64,000 nt of DNA. It comes from Agreia sp. Leaf283. Lineage in GTDB: Bacteria; Actinomycetota; Actinomycetes; Actinomycetales; Microbacteriaceae. Each line of letters begins with the position of its first letter. Position 1 is the stretch's first letter. Positions 1 to 7,314 of this stretch are shown here, piece by piece. Under the pieces are notes generated by a model. It was not told the DNA's origin. It saw only the letters and a program-made list of their open reading frames with translations, and ran no database searches. The stretch lies in assembly GCF_001422485.1 (NCBI RefSeq), contig NZ_LMNF01000001.1:1029050-1093049 (forward strand). Direction: 5' to 3'. Both the position numbers and the translations under genes were made by a program.

Positions 1-364
1 GAAATATCGCGGACAATCTCAGTGGGCGATCCGGATTGATGCTGACCAAAATCACCTCGAGGGCCGGGAAAAGCGCACTTGCTGCCAAAAACTGCAGCCC
101 TGAGTTTCGCGATCGGTTGATCCTCATCCGCTGTTGGATGAGGGAGCCAGGACCATGAGCGGTTTCGGCTGCTCTGTTGCGACGGTCGGTTCGGATGCGC
201 GCTGCCGCCCCCGTGAGCGCGACGCCGGCAAGCCCGATCATGGCCCCCCAGAAGGCGTCTGCTGCGAATGCGATGACGAGCCCGAAGGCGGCGATCGCGA
301 CACCGCTGATGATCGCAATGAGGACTGTGTTCGGCCTGCCCTTCTTGCCGTGTCGACCGCTCAT
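1..364 (-). CDS. Small two-segment membrane protein, partial at left edge
   Basis: The reading frame on the minus strand starts at an ATG at 364 and stays open to the window edge, so the C-terminus is missing. A purine-rich GGGGA lies just upstream of the ATG. The first 20 residues are basic (MSGRHGKKGRPN), followed by one hydrophobic segment (about residues 14-32, VLIAIISGVAIAAF) and a second (about 37-50, WGAMIGLAGVALTG), then a basic tail with RIRTDRRNR. This looks like a short integral membrane protein with two helices. I do not recognise a family. The gene is divergent from the membrane protein at 476, and the 111 bases between them must hold both promoters. It could also extend as a longer protein outside the window. 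Confidence 0.6.
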   Translation of the reverse strand, partial: MSGRHGKKGRPNTVLIAIISGVAIAAFGLVIAFAADAFWGAMIGLAGVALTGAAARIRTDRRNRAAETAHGPGSLIQQRMRINRSRNSGLQFLAASALFPALEVILVSINPDRPLRLSAIF

Positions 365-475
365 GGCTTCCCCATTCAATGGCACTGTCTCTGTCACTCA
401 GTATCTTGGTGGCGCCGATTTCAGTTGCACAAGGAGTTGCGGCGGTGGTGAAGTAGACAGACCGAGGGGCGCGCA

Positions 476-817
476 ATGGATCTTGCCGGAAGTCTTTTTC
501 CGTGGTCCTGTTGCGCCGTCTTTCTTGCCGTCGTCGTAGTGATGCCGAGACAGCTGAAAGGCTCGGATCGTCTGCGTGACATGCAGCTGTCAATGAATGC
601 GTCACCGGGGCTGAACGTGGCCGGCGGCGTGTTTCTATTACTCGGAGCCGCCATAGCGATTGCCCTGGGGATCGTCTTCGTCGGTGCCGGGTACGCGTTC
701 GCGTGGGGCTTGTTCCCTCTGGCGGCCAGCAAGCTATTCATCATCGGCTTCTACGCCTATGTCGCGCGGCAGCCCTGGGTGTCGTTCGACGACGACGAAA
801 CCAGGGACCAGCTATGA
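476..817 (+). CDS. Small integral membrane protein, unknown function
   Basis: A 113-residue protein with an N-terminal hydrophobic stretch (about residues 8-22), a basic polar linker (PRQLKGSDRLRD), and two further hydrophobic segments (about 45-70 and 75-96), ending in an acidic tail (DDDETRDQL). Three membrane helices are likely. A second ATG at residue 23 would remove the first helix; the ATG at 476 is preferred because the removed stretch is a good membrane segment. No family is recognised. It sits among three other small membrane proteins (1-364, 860-1111, 1149-1388), which may be a loosely related group. Its 3' end converges on the gene at 860. Confidence 0.6.
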   Translation: MDLAGSLFPWSCCAVFLAVVVVMPRQLKGSDRLRDMQLSMNASPGLNVAGGVFLLLGAAIAIALGIVFVGAGYAFAWGLFPLAASKLFIIGFYAYVARQPWVSFDDDETRDQL

Positions 818-859
818 ACGAGCCTTCCGAGACTGGAACACCGTCACGCGCTCACCGGA

Positions 860-1111
860 CTATTTCCGTTCATCGACCGTGTCGTTCGAGGTCTGGCGTG
901 CTGCGGTCGACTCCCGGCGTGACAGCAGGAACGCGACCTGTCCAGCCAGTCCGGTGAGAAACATCATCCCGACTGCGACCGCTCCGATGACGAACCACAC
1001 GGGCGGATCGCTCCAGAGTCTGGAGAGCGAGGTGGAGACCAGGGTGAGTCCGCCGACCAGGGTAAAGGTCCAGCGCGAGGCGATGATGTACCTGATCATT
1101 CGTGATCGCAT
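860..1111 (-). CDS. Small two-helix membrane protein, unknown function
   Basis: An 83-residue minus-strand protein. A basic N-terminus (MRSRMIRYIIASRW) leads into a hydrophobic segment (about residues 15-28), then a Trp/Pro-rich turn and a second helix (about 40-62, WFVIGAVAVGMMFLTGLAGQVAFLL), ending in a charged soluble tail (SRRESTAARQTSNDTVDERK). It lies 37 bases downstream of the similar small protein at 1149-1388 on the same strand and is probably cotranscribed with it. No recognised family; only membrane location is supported. Confidence 0.6.
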   Translation of the reverse strand: MRSRMIRYIIASRWTFTLVGGLTLVSTSLSRLWSDPPVWFVIGAVAVGMMFLTGLAGQVAFLLSRRESTAARQTSNDTVDERK

Positions 1112-1148
1112 GATGACTTCCGTAGCTCGGTGACGCGGGCGGGCATAG

Positions 1149-1388
1149 TCAGAGTCCGCGCTTCTTCATCCACAGGTTGACGGGGATCGCGATGACGCCG
1201 ACGGCAACCAGGGCGAGGCTGCAGATCACCAGAACGCCTTCGTTTCCCGAGAAGGTGAACCCGTTCCTAGCCGCCATCACTATTCCGACAACGATGCAGA
1301 CATAGGGCAGGATCTCGCGAAGGGGGTTGAACCGGAGGCGTCGAAACCTCTTCGGGGTCGAGTCGTCGTTGTCGCCACCGGTGCTCAT
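1149..1388 (-). CDS. Small two-helix membrane protein, unknown function
   Basis: A 79-residue minus-strand protein with an acidic then basic cytoplasmic N-terminus (STGGDNDDSTPKRFRRLR), a first hydrophobic helix (about residues 26-41, ILPYVCIVVGIVMAAR) and a second (about 50-72, VLVICSLALVAVGVIAIPVNLWM), ending KKRGL. The positive-inside pattern places both ends in the cytoplasm. It appears to be the first gene of a two-gene unit with 860-1111. No function can be assigned. Confidence 0.6.
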   Translation of the reverse strand: MSTGGDNDDSTPKRFRRLRFNPLREILPYVCIVVGIVMAARNGFTFSGNEGVLVICSLALVAVGVIAIPVNLWMKKRGL

Positions 1389-1530
1389 TCATGCAGTCTT
1401 TCAGGGACAAGCCGCTCGAGAAAGCCCCTCGCCTGGCGGGCCGGGCTCTTCGCCCTCCGCCCAGTTGCCCGGATCTGCCGCTTCAATGGGTGGGGAGGCG
1501 GCCGATTCGGGCAACTCGGCTGGCGGGTGT

Positions 1531-1626
1531 GGTCTCGATACGCTTCGGCCGCAGGCGGCCTCGGGCTACTCGACCGGCGCGGCGGGTGCGCTGCCGCTCG
1601 ACCGGCGCAACCCGCTCGACCGGGGA
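1531..1626. repeat. Intergenic GC-rich repeat block (TCTCGATACG / CTACTCGACC type)
   Basis: The block begins GGTCTCGATACGC, contains the short perfect inverted repeat GGCCGC-AG-GCGGCC (1547-1560), then CTACTCGACCGG and two more GCTCGACCGG units. A related TCTCGATACGCCGGC tract occurs at 26922-26936, and TACTCAACCGGCG at 3554-3566. I recall this kind of TCTCGATACG...CTACTCGACC spacer sequence as common between genes in Microbacteriaceae; that recollection is background knowledge, not shown here. An open frame runs through the block into the sigma factor, but the base pattern argues against it being coding. Confidence 0.5.
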
Positions 1627-1672
1627 GACTACTTGTCGTGAACTTAATCCTCGGGATCGTGCAATACCCATT

Positions 1673-2269
1673 GTGAGCACCGACAACGAGATCATCGAGC
1701 GCTCCCTGCATAGCGCAGGGGCGTTCGCCGAGGTATTCGATCGCCACGCGCGCACCGTTCACCGGTACGCGGCGCGGCGGCTGGATGCGGGGGCTGCCGA
1801 CGACGTGATGAGCGAGACGTTCCTCGTCGCGTTCGAGCGCCGGGCCGCCTTCGACGGATCGCACGATGCCCTGCCCTGGCTGCTGGGCATCGCGACGAAC
1901 CTCATCAAGAAGCACGCGCGGCTCGAAGCGCGCGCATGGAAGGGCCTCGTCGCATCCGATCTCGGCCGCGTCGACATCGACGCGATCGAACAGGCTGCGG
2001 CACGCCTCGATGCGAGCGCCACGGCGCGACGCATCGGTGGCGCGCTTCGTCGGCTTCCGGCCGGCGATCGCGACGCCCTGCTTCTGTATGCCTGGGGTGA
2101 CCTCGATTACGAGGGCGTCGCATCCGCTCTGGGTGTGCCCGTCGGAACCGTTCGCTCACGTCTCAATCGCGCACGCCGCAAGCTGCGCATCGCAATCGAT
2201 CCGGGCGCTGCCCGTGATGAGGAGGTCGATCATGGACGAATTGTCTCTGCTTCGCCGGATTCGCTCTGA
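1673..2269 (+). CDS. ECF-type RNA polymerase sigma factor
   Basis: A 198-residue sigma-70 family protein. Region 2 is visible near residues 12-70 (AFAEVFDRHARTVHRYAARRL, then DDVMSETFLVAF and the PWLLGIATNLIKKHAR signature). Region 4 is at about 125-172 (LRRLPAGDRDALLLYAWGDLDYEGVASALGVPVGTVRSRL...), the helix-turn-helix that reads the -35 element. The start is taken as GTG 1673 because the upstream open frame is repeat sequence. The gene overlaps the downstream membrane-anchored protein (2232) by 38 bases, so the two are translationally coupled. It would direct RNA polymerase to a specific regulon; the signal is unknown. The partner is probably its regulator. Confidence 0.9.
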   Translation: MSTDNEIIERSLHSAGAFAEVFDRHARTVHRYAARRLDAGAADDVMSETFLVAFERRAAFDGSHDALPWLLGIATNLIKKHARLEARAWKGLVASDLGRVDIDAIEQAAARLDASATARRIGGALRRLPAGDRDALLLYAWGDLDYEGVASALGVPVGTVRSRLNRARRKLRIAIDPGAARDEEVDHGRIVSASPDSL

Positions 2270-3386
2270 GGTACGCGAGCCCGAGCAGGCCGCTCTCGAT
2301 CGGGGGCGCGCGGCTCTGCTCGAGCGCGCCGGTACCGAGGCGGGTATGGATGCGCGGGCCGGTCTGGCTGTTCAGGGCGCGCGGGTTCGGGGCACGACGC
2401 CGGATGCCGCGGCAGCCGTCGCGAAGCGACGTCATCCGGTGCGCTGGGTCGGCCTGGGCGCCCTCGGTGCCGGGGCGCTGACGGTGGCCCTGATCGCCAC
2501 GAACGTGCTCGGATTCGCCGGGTGGCGCGGTGGTGCGGAGCCGGCTGCGGCCGACGCGCTGCAGGCGGCGGCGCTCGCGGCGGTCGAGAACTCCGACCCG
2601 GTGGTGGCGCCCGGGCAGTACCTGCTGGTCGAGACCGACGCGGTCTACGGCAACACCACGTACACCGAGGCGGGCGACTACGTGAGCTATCTCACGATGA
2701 ACCGCGACAAGCTCTATGTTCCGGCGGATCGATCGGACGACTGGGTGTGGGTGCGGTCGTTCCGCGAGCCGTACGCGTCGTTCAACGCAGAGGGTAAGGC
2801 GCTGGCGCAGAAGAGCTATGACGAGGAGGTGGCCGAGGCCGACGGCGTGCCCGAGCTGCTTCGGGCTCCCGACGCGCAGTTCTATGGCAACTCGACGGTG
2901 CCCGACTTCGATGCCCTGCCGAGGGATCCGCAGCAGCTGCTGAACTACATATATAAGGTCACGGCGGGCGGCGGCAATTCGGCGGATGGCGCGGCGCTCG
3001 GCTGGATCGCCGACACCCTGCGCACCGGGGTGGCGCCGGCGGATGTCCGTGCCGCGCTCTACCAGGCGGCCGCCGGAATTCCCGGGGTCGAGATCACCGA
3101 GCAGGTGGCCAACCTCGACGGACGAACGGGCATCTCGATCGGCCGGGTGGAGTCGGCCGACAATTCGAGGCAGGACCTGATCATCGACACGCAGACCGGA
3201 GCGCTCATCGGGGAACGTCGGGTGGAGCTGGGTGACGAGGGCTGGGGCTTCCCGGCCGGAACGACGACGGGCTTCACGGCGGTGCGGACCTCGGTGGTCG
3301 ATTCGGCTCCCGAGGGCGGAACGCAGAACGGGCAGTTCGACCGCGAGGGCTGCGTCGACAAGGGCAACGGGAACTTCCAGTGCTGA
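2232..3386 (+). CDS. Membrane-anchored sigma-factor partner (CU044_5270-like family)
   Basis: A 384-residue protein with a cytoplasmic N-terminus of about 75 residues (MDELSLLRRIRSEV), one transmembrane helix (about 76-97, WVGLGALGAGALTVALIATNVLGF) and a long extracytoplasmic domain containing DALQAAALAAVENSDPVVAPGQYL, a WVWVRSFREPY segment and a C-terminal pair of cysteines (CVDKGNGNFQC). This layout and its pairing with an ECF sigma factor match proteins annotated as CU044_5270 family in actinobacteria. By position it is likely the anti-sigma or sensor partner of the sigma factor it overlaps, but no classical zinc anti-sigma motif (HxxxCxxC) is visible, so the role is inferred. Confidence 0.8.
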   Translation: MDELSLLRRIRSEVREPEQAALDRGRAALLERAGTEAGMDARAGLAVQGARVRGTTPDAAAAVAKRRHPVRWVGLGALGAGALTVALIATNVLGFAGWRGGAEPAAADALQAAALAAVENSDPVVAPGQYLLVETDAVYGNTTYTEAGDYVSYLTMNRDKLYVPADRSDDWVWVRSFREPYASFNAEGKALAQKSYDEEVAEADGVPELLRAPDAQFYGNSTVPDFDALPRDPQQLLNYIYKVTAGGGNSADGAALGWIADTLRTGVAPADVRAALYQAAAGIPGVEITEQVANLDGRTGISIGRVESADNSRQDLIIDTQTGALIGERRVELGDEGWGFPAGTTTGFTAVRTSVVDSAPEGGTQNGQFDREGCVDKGNGNFQC

Positions 3387-3520
3387 GCGCGTCGGATGCG
3401 GTGAGGCCGGAGGCGCTGTGGCTGCCGACGACGTACGCGGTGGAGGTGCCGCTGCCGGCGGACGCCTCAGCACCGATCGACTAGCCCGCCCCCGCGCCGT
3501 CCCTGCCTCCGACCCCGCCC

Positions 3521-3622
3521 CGTTCCCTGAGCCTGTCGAAGGGCGGCCTCGAGCTACTCAACCGGCGCCCATCGACAAGCTCAGGGAACGAGAAGCGGCG
3601 CCCTTCGACAAGCTCAGGGAAC
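3521..3622. repeat. Three copies of a CCCTTCGACAAGCTCAGGGAACG element, one inverted
   Basis: CGTTCCCTGAGCCTGTCGAAGGGCG at 3521-3545 is the near reverse complement of ATCGACAAGCTCAGGGAACG at 3571-3590 and of CCCTTCGACAAGCTCAGGGAACG at 3600-3622. The first two copies can form a 20-bp stem with a 25-base loop. The block lies between convergent genes (sigma partner ending 3386 and amidohydrolase ending 3647), a place where a bidirectional transcription terminator is expected. It could equally be a dispersed REP-like element. No T-tract follows, as is common for high-GC actinobacterial terminators. Confidence 0.7.
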
Positions 3623-3646
3623 GAGCACCGCGTCGAGATCAGCCCC

Positions 3647-4900
3647 TCAGCCCGCAGGCGCCTCCAGAAACGTGCGCGCCGCCACGACCAGCGCCTCGAC
3701 GCCGCGCTGCAGTGTCGGCTCGATCACCGGAGCGAAGTACGGCGAGTGGTTGCTCGGAATATCGATCTCGACCCGGCCGGCGGCGGATGCTTCGGCGAAC
3801 GCGACCGGATCGGCGCCACCCGTGAACCAGAACACCAGCGGCACGCTCGCGCTCGACGACAGCACGCTCACGTCTTCGCTGCCCGAGATCGTTCCGTAGT
3901 CGATGACCGCCCTCTCGCCGAAGGCGTCGACGAACCCCGCTCGCAGTCGCTCGGTGGCCTCGGCGTCGTTCACGGTGGCCGGCGCGCTGGCCAGCAGGGT
4001 GATGTCGGGGTCGGTCGTCATTCCGGATGCCGTGGCCTCGGCTCGCACGATTCGTTCGACGGCGGCCAGAATGCGCTCGCGGGTGGCGGCCTCGACCGAG
4101 CGCACGTTGACGCCGAGTGACGCGTCGGCCGGGATGATGTTGCTCTTCGTTCCGGCCTGCAGCTTTCCCACGGTGACGACGGCCAGTTCGCCCGGGGTCA
4201 CCTCGCGCGAGACGATGCCCTGCAGACGCATCACCGTGGATGCCGCGGCGAGCACAGGGTCGATGGTCCGCTGCGGGGTCGAGCCGTGGCCGCCCTGGCC
4301 GTGCATCACGACCGAGATGTCATCGGCCGCGGCCATCACTGCTCCGGAGGTGAGCGAGATGATGCCGGCGGGCAGAGGCCCGACGTGCTGCCCGAGAACG
4401 AGGTCGGGGCGTGGCGCCTTCGTGAGAAGTCCATCGTCGACCATGGCCTGCGCCCCGGCGATCGCCTCCTCGGCCGGCTGGAACACGGCGACGATCGTGC
4501 CCGAGAACTCGTCGCGCTGCGCCACGAGCTGCTCCATCGCACCGACCAGCCAGGTGACGTGCATGTCGTGGCCGCAGGCGTGCATGACCGGAGTCTCGAC
4601 ACCGTCGGCAGTGGTCGCGATGGCGGTGCTGGCGTAATCCAACCCGGTGAGTTCGGCGACCGGCAGGCCATCCATATCGGCGCGCAACCACACGGTGGGC
4701 CCGGGGCCGTTCGCGAGCACCGCGGCGACGCCCGTGCCGCCGATGCCCTCGACGACCTGCAGGCCGAGCGCCGACATGCGCTCGGCGACGATCGCGGCGG
4801 TGCGGTGCTCCTCGAAAGAGAGTTCCGGATGCGCGTGCAGGTCTTTGTAGAGGTGCGTCAGCGAGGTCAAACTGTCGGCGTTTGGGACCATGGGCGACAC
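3647..4900 (-). CDS. M20-family metal-dependent amidohydrolase (aminoacylase/hippurate hydrolase-like)
   Basis: A 417-residue protein that fits the M20D amidohydrolase family (zinc or manganese hydrolases cleaving N-acyl amino acids or related amides). Visible signatures are HAHPELSFEEHRTA near residue 22, VWLRADMDGLPV near 70, HACGHDMH near 108 (metal-binding Cys/His), and FQPAEE near 142 (catalytic Glu). The dimerisation or lid domain with GGHGS is near 205, and the C-terminal metal ligand region is NHSPYF near 385. There is no signal peptide, so it is cytoplasmic. The start may be ATG 4900 or ATG 4891 (MVPNAD); both are in frame. It is transcribed alone. Substrate cannot be fixed from sequence. 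Confidence 0.9.
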   Translation of the reverse strand: MSPMVPNADSLTSLTHLYKDLHAHPELSFEEHRTAAIVAERMSALGLQVVEGIGGTGVAAVLANGPGPTVWLRADMDGLPVAELTGLDYASTAIATTADGVETPVMHACGHDMHVTWLVGAMEQLVAQRDEFSGTIVAVFQPAEEAIAGAQAMVDDGLLTKAPRPDLVLGQHVGPLPAGIISLTSGAVMAAADDISVVMHGQGGHGSTPQRTIDPVLAAASTVMRLQGIVSREVTPGELAVVTVGKLQAGTKSNIIPADASLGVNVRSVEAATRERILAAVERIVRAEATASGMTTDPDITLLASAPATVNDAEATERLRAGFVDAFGERAVIDYGTISGSEDVSVLSSSASVPLVFWFTGGADPVAFAEASAAGRVEIDIPSNHSPYFAPVIEPTLQRGVEALVVAARTFLEAPAG

Positions 4901-5069
4901 CCTACTCCGGCCTCGCGAGCGCGGCTATGCGACGGCGGGTGAGCTGCAGCGCCGGGCATCGGACTACCCTGAGCTCAGTGAAACCTTCTTTCTCTCTGTG
5001 ACCCAGAGGCCATTCAGCGACACCCGGTTGCTCCTCCTTCGAGGGGCGTTGATTTCGTGTGCCCGCAGA

Positions 5070-5091
5070 GGGAGCTCCTTGCGGAGTTCCC
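5070..5091 (+). other. Hairpin in the 5' leader of the pentapeptide-repeat gene
   Basis: GGGAGCTCC (5070-5078), loop TTGC, then GGAGTTCCC (5083-5091) form a 9-bp stem with one G-T wobble. It lies 49 bases upstream of the ATG at 5140 and downstream of any plausible promoter in the 4901-5069 gap. It may be a leader hairpin, terminator or attenuator; nothing else supports a specific role. Confidence 0.35.
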
Positions 5092-5139
5092 CTGCACCCT
5101 GGCCCCCTGACGAAACCACCTCAGAAAGACCTTTCACTC

Positions 5140-6009
5140 ATGACGTTCGCCGACTCTTCCGACGTGCCCACCGACATCCGCTCAACCCTGCGAGCGAATT
5201 GTGCTGACTGCTTCGCGCTCTGCTGCACGGCCTTCGGCTTTCAACGATCTGCCGACTTTCCGATCGATAAGCCGGCGGGTACACCGTGCTCGAATCTCAC
5301 CGACGAGTTCTCCTGCTCCATCCACGACTCGTTACGGCCACGAGGCTTTCGCGGCTGCACTGTCTTCGACTGCTTCGGTGCGGGCCAATACGTGTCTCAG
5401 ACCCTGTTCGGGGGAACGAGCTGGAAGGAGCGCCCCGACACTAGCGCTGACATGTTCGGCACATTCGCCGTGGTGCGGCAGCTGCACGAGATGCTCTGGT
5501 ATCTGGTTGAAGCTGCTGAACTCACCACGATGTCAGACCTCGCGGAGCAGGTGAACGAGCTCCGAAGCGAAATCCTGCGGACTCTAGACGACGATGCGTC
5601 ATCGATCCTGGCGGCTGATGTCGCGAGCATTCGCGCAGACGCGCGGAGCACGTTGATCGAGGTGAGCGAAGAGGCGCGCGGCGGCTACGCCGCTGCCGCT
5701 GCCGCTGCCGCTGCCTCTGCCGGCGTGAGCGAGCTGCATCCGGCGGCGGACCTGGTCGGTCGCGACCTGCGATCAGTTCGTTTGTGCGGCGCCGATCTCC
5801 GCGGTGCGTACCTCATCGCGGCGGATCTTCGCCGCGGCGACCTGGCGGGCGTCGACCTGCTCGGTGCGGATCTGCGCGACGCGCGGCTCGACGGAGCGGA
5901 CCTGTCGCGTGCGCTGTTTCTCACGCAGCTGCAAGTCGATGCAGCTCAGGGCGACGGCGCAACCGTGCTGCCGCCTGCGCTCAGGAGGCCGCGGCACTGG
6001 CTTGGCTAG
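5140..6009 (+). CDS. Pentapeptide-repeat protein with cysteine-rich N-terminal domain
   Basis: About 289 residues from ATG 5140 (upstream AGAAAG). The N-terminal 90 residues carry many cysteines (CADCFALCC, then TPCSNLT, FSCSIH, GCTVFDCFG), a pattern that suggests metal or iron-sulfur binding. A helical middle follows with a polyalanine tract (about 186-197, GYAAAAAAAAAS). The C-terminal third holds pentapeptide repeats of the A(D/N)Lxx type (GRDLRSVRLCGADLRGAYLIAADLR and on), about ten units, expected to form a right-handed quadrilateral beta-helix. Pentapeptide proteins can mimic DNA or act as scaffolds, but the role here is unknown. The combination of a Cys-rich head and pentapeptide tail is the notable point. 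Confidence 0.85.
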   Translation: MTFADSSDVPTDIRSTLRANCADCFALCCTAFGFQRSADFPIDKPAGTPCSNLTDEFSCSIHDSLRPRGFRGCTVFDCFGAGQYVSQTLFGGTSWKERPDTSADMFGTFAVVRQLHEMLWYLVEAAELTTMSDLAEQVNELRSEILRTLDDDASSILAADVASIRADARSTLIEVSEEARGGYAAAAAAAAASAGVSELHPAADLVGRDLRSVRLCGADLRGAYLIAADLRRGDLAGVDLLGADLRDARLDGADLSRALFLTQLQVDAAQGDGATVLPPALRRPRHWLG

Positions 6010-6212
6010 ACGTTAGCTGCTGCTCGTCTTGTCGGGCTCGGACGTTGCGAGATCGACGTGGAGCTCGCGTTAACGCGATGCGTACGCCGAACGGTTCGGT
6101 GGATTCTTCGGTGACTCCGCCGCGAATCGGTGGCGCGGTTCCGTGTTCGACGACGTCGATCGTGGCCGGCGCCCTCGGGGGCTTCTCGGCCGATGGCGGG
6201 CTGGGCCTTGGG

Positions 6213-6647
6213 CTAGGCCTGAGCTGCGGCCCGGCGGCCCAGCGACGACTGGAAGCGCACGAGGTAGCCGTCGGGATCGGTGACGAGGAACTGCTGCACT
6301 CCGGCTTCTTCGTCGCCGACGCGGTACCAGGTCGTCTCGAGCGACAGATAGAACTCGACCCCGGCGTCCTGCATTGACTGGCTGAGCGACTCGGCATCCG
6401 GAACGCTGATCTGAAAGTTGATGCCGCGACCGAAAGGGGCCTCGAGCGGTCCGGTCACCCAGTGCCGCCCGTCGCCGATCTCCTCGAGCATGAGGTGCGC
6501 CGATCCGAGCGTGAGGTAGGCGAACCGCTCCTCGGGCCGATCGTAGGCGACCCCAAACCCGCACAGGTCGCGCCAGAAGGCGAGGCTGCGGCCGAGATCG
6601 GTGACGAGCAGTTCGGGGACGAGGGCAGGGTTGGGCGGGGTGGGCAT
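6213..6647 (-). CDS. VOC-superfamily (glyoxalase/bleomycin-resistance fold) protein
   Basis: A 144-residue protein with the paired beta-alpha-beta-beta-beta modules of the vicinal oxygen chelate fold. The first module is LVPELLVTDLGRSLAFWRDLCGFGVAYDRPEERFAYLTLGSAHLMLEE; the second begins NFQISVPDAESLSQSMQDAGVEFY and ends QQFLVTDPDGYLVRFQSSLG. The motif FxxxxDPDGxxxxF near the C-terminus is typical of bleomycin-resistance-like members. It is probably a soluble cytoplasmic dimer. The family covers dioxygenases, isomerases and drug-binding proteins, so the substrate is open. It marks the last clearly host-like gene before the low-GC segment starting near 6.65 kb. Confidence 0.85.
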   Translation of the reverse strand: MPTPPNPALVPELLVTDLGRSLAFWRDLCGFGVAYDRPEERFAYLTLGSAHLMLEEIGDGRHWVTGPLEAPFGRGINFQISVPDAESLSQSMQDAGVEFYLSLETTWYRVGDEEAGVQQFLVTDPDGYLVRFQSSLGRRAAAQA

Positions 6648-6969
6648 CGGACCATCGTTGCACGGGATAGGAGCCGACTAGTCATCGAATCGTTACTGAT
6701 CAATCGGACAAGCCTGCGCTCAGCTGGACCAATGAGCTCCCGGATGGTTGGTCTGACGTCTTCGACGCTCCGAATAAAGACTCTGCCCAATCCGCGCTTG
6801 TTACGCTTCTAGGCTTCGGTATGAAGGGACTTGCTGCATCCAAGAACATCGTCAATCGTTTCGTCGATCGGCAATGGGCAGTATGAGTCGGGGTCTGCGA
6901 GGGCATTAGCAAAGAACTCGACGTCCTTCAAACTGACGGCGTCCGAGGTTCCCGCTGATCGACGGCAGC
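6648..6969. other. Gene-poor low-GC boundary with possible gene remnants
   Basis: No complete gene is supported here. On the plus strand a start-less open frame (about 6681-6884) reads TDQSDKPALSW... and ends LASKNIVNRFVDRQWAV-like, which could be the tail of a lost gene. On the minus strand a start-less frame (about 6958-6820) reads LKDVEFFANALADPDSYC and on to a stop. The two overlap, so at most one was real. Base composition drops compared with the gene at 6213, which fits an insertion edge. Confidence 0.3.
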
Positions 6970-7314
6970 TTAGGATTCGTTTTCGAGCGGTTGTGGGAGG
7001 TCGTAGTCACGGGCGTAGTCCGCGGCGACAAGTTGCCAGACAAGTTCGATTCCGCTGGAGACTGAATTTATCTCAGTCGAGGGGTCGCCTAAGATCACAA
7101 AATCGTGCGGTATCAGTCTGCCGGCTCGGTCTTTCCTGCCCAAAGGATCGCCAAAACGCAGCGCGGTTAGTTTGCCGGAGCGGGTCCAGAGTTGCTCGAC
7201 TCCGTCGAATCCATCGAAGGCTGCAGAGTAGGTAGGCAGCGGATCATCTAGGCCTCCGCGACGAAGAAATCGGAATCCCCATGTCCGGCCACGCGTGGCC
7301 CAGATCATCCTCAT
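6970..7314 (-). CDS. Small partner protein of the YcjX-like GTPase, unknown function
   Basis: A 114-residue soluble protein beginning MRMIWATRGRTWGFRFLRRGG and containing a conserved-looking LRFGDPLGRKDRAGRLIPHDFVILGD core and a SGIELVWQLVAADYARDYDLP tail. Its ATG overlaps the stop of the upstream GTPase gene (7311) by 4 bases, so translation of the two is coupled and they probably work together. I do not recognise the family. The opening WxxRGxxWGFRFL motif suggests a compact beta-rich domain. Base composition is lower in GC than flanking host genes, consistent with joint acquisition with the GTPase. Confidence 0.75.
   Translation of the reverse strand: MRMIWATRGRTWGFRFLRRGGLDDPLPTYSAAFDGFDGVEQLWTRSGKLTALRFGDPLGRKDRAGRLIPHDFVILGDPSTEINSVSSGIELVWQLVAADYARDYDLPQPLENES

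Noticed and set aside
1391-1672. N-terminal extension of the sigma factor
   Set aside because: The open frame continues upstream but consists of the intergenic repeat block and Arg/Pro-rich nonsense; the GTG at 1673 gives the normal ECF N-terminus.
3380-3484. 34-codon GTG-started frame after the sigma-factor partner
   Set aside because: It overlaps the previous stop and has no ribosome site or family features; high GC alone explains an open frame of this length.
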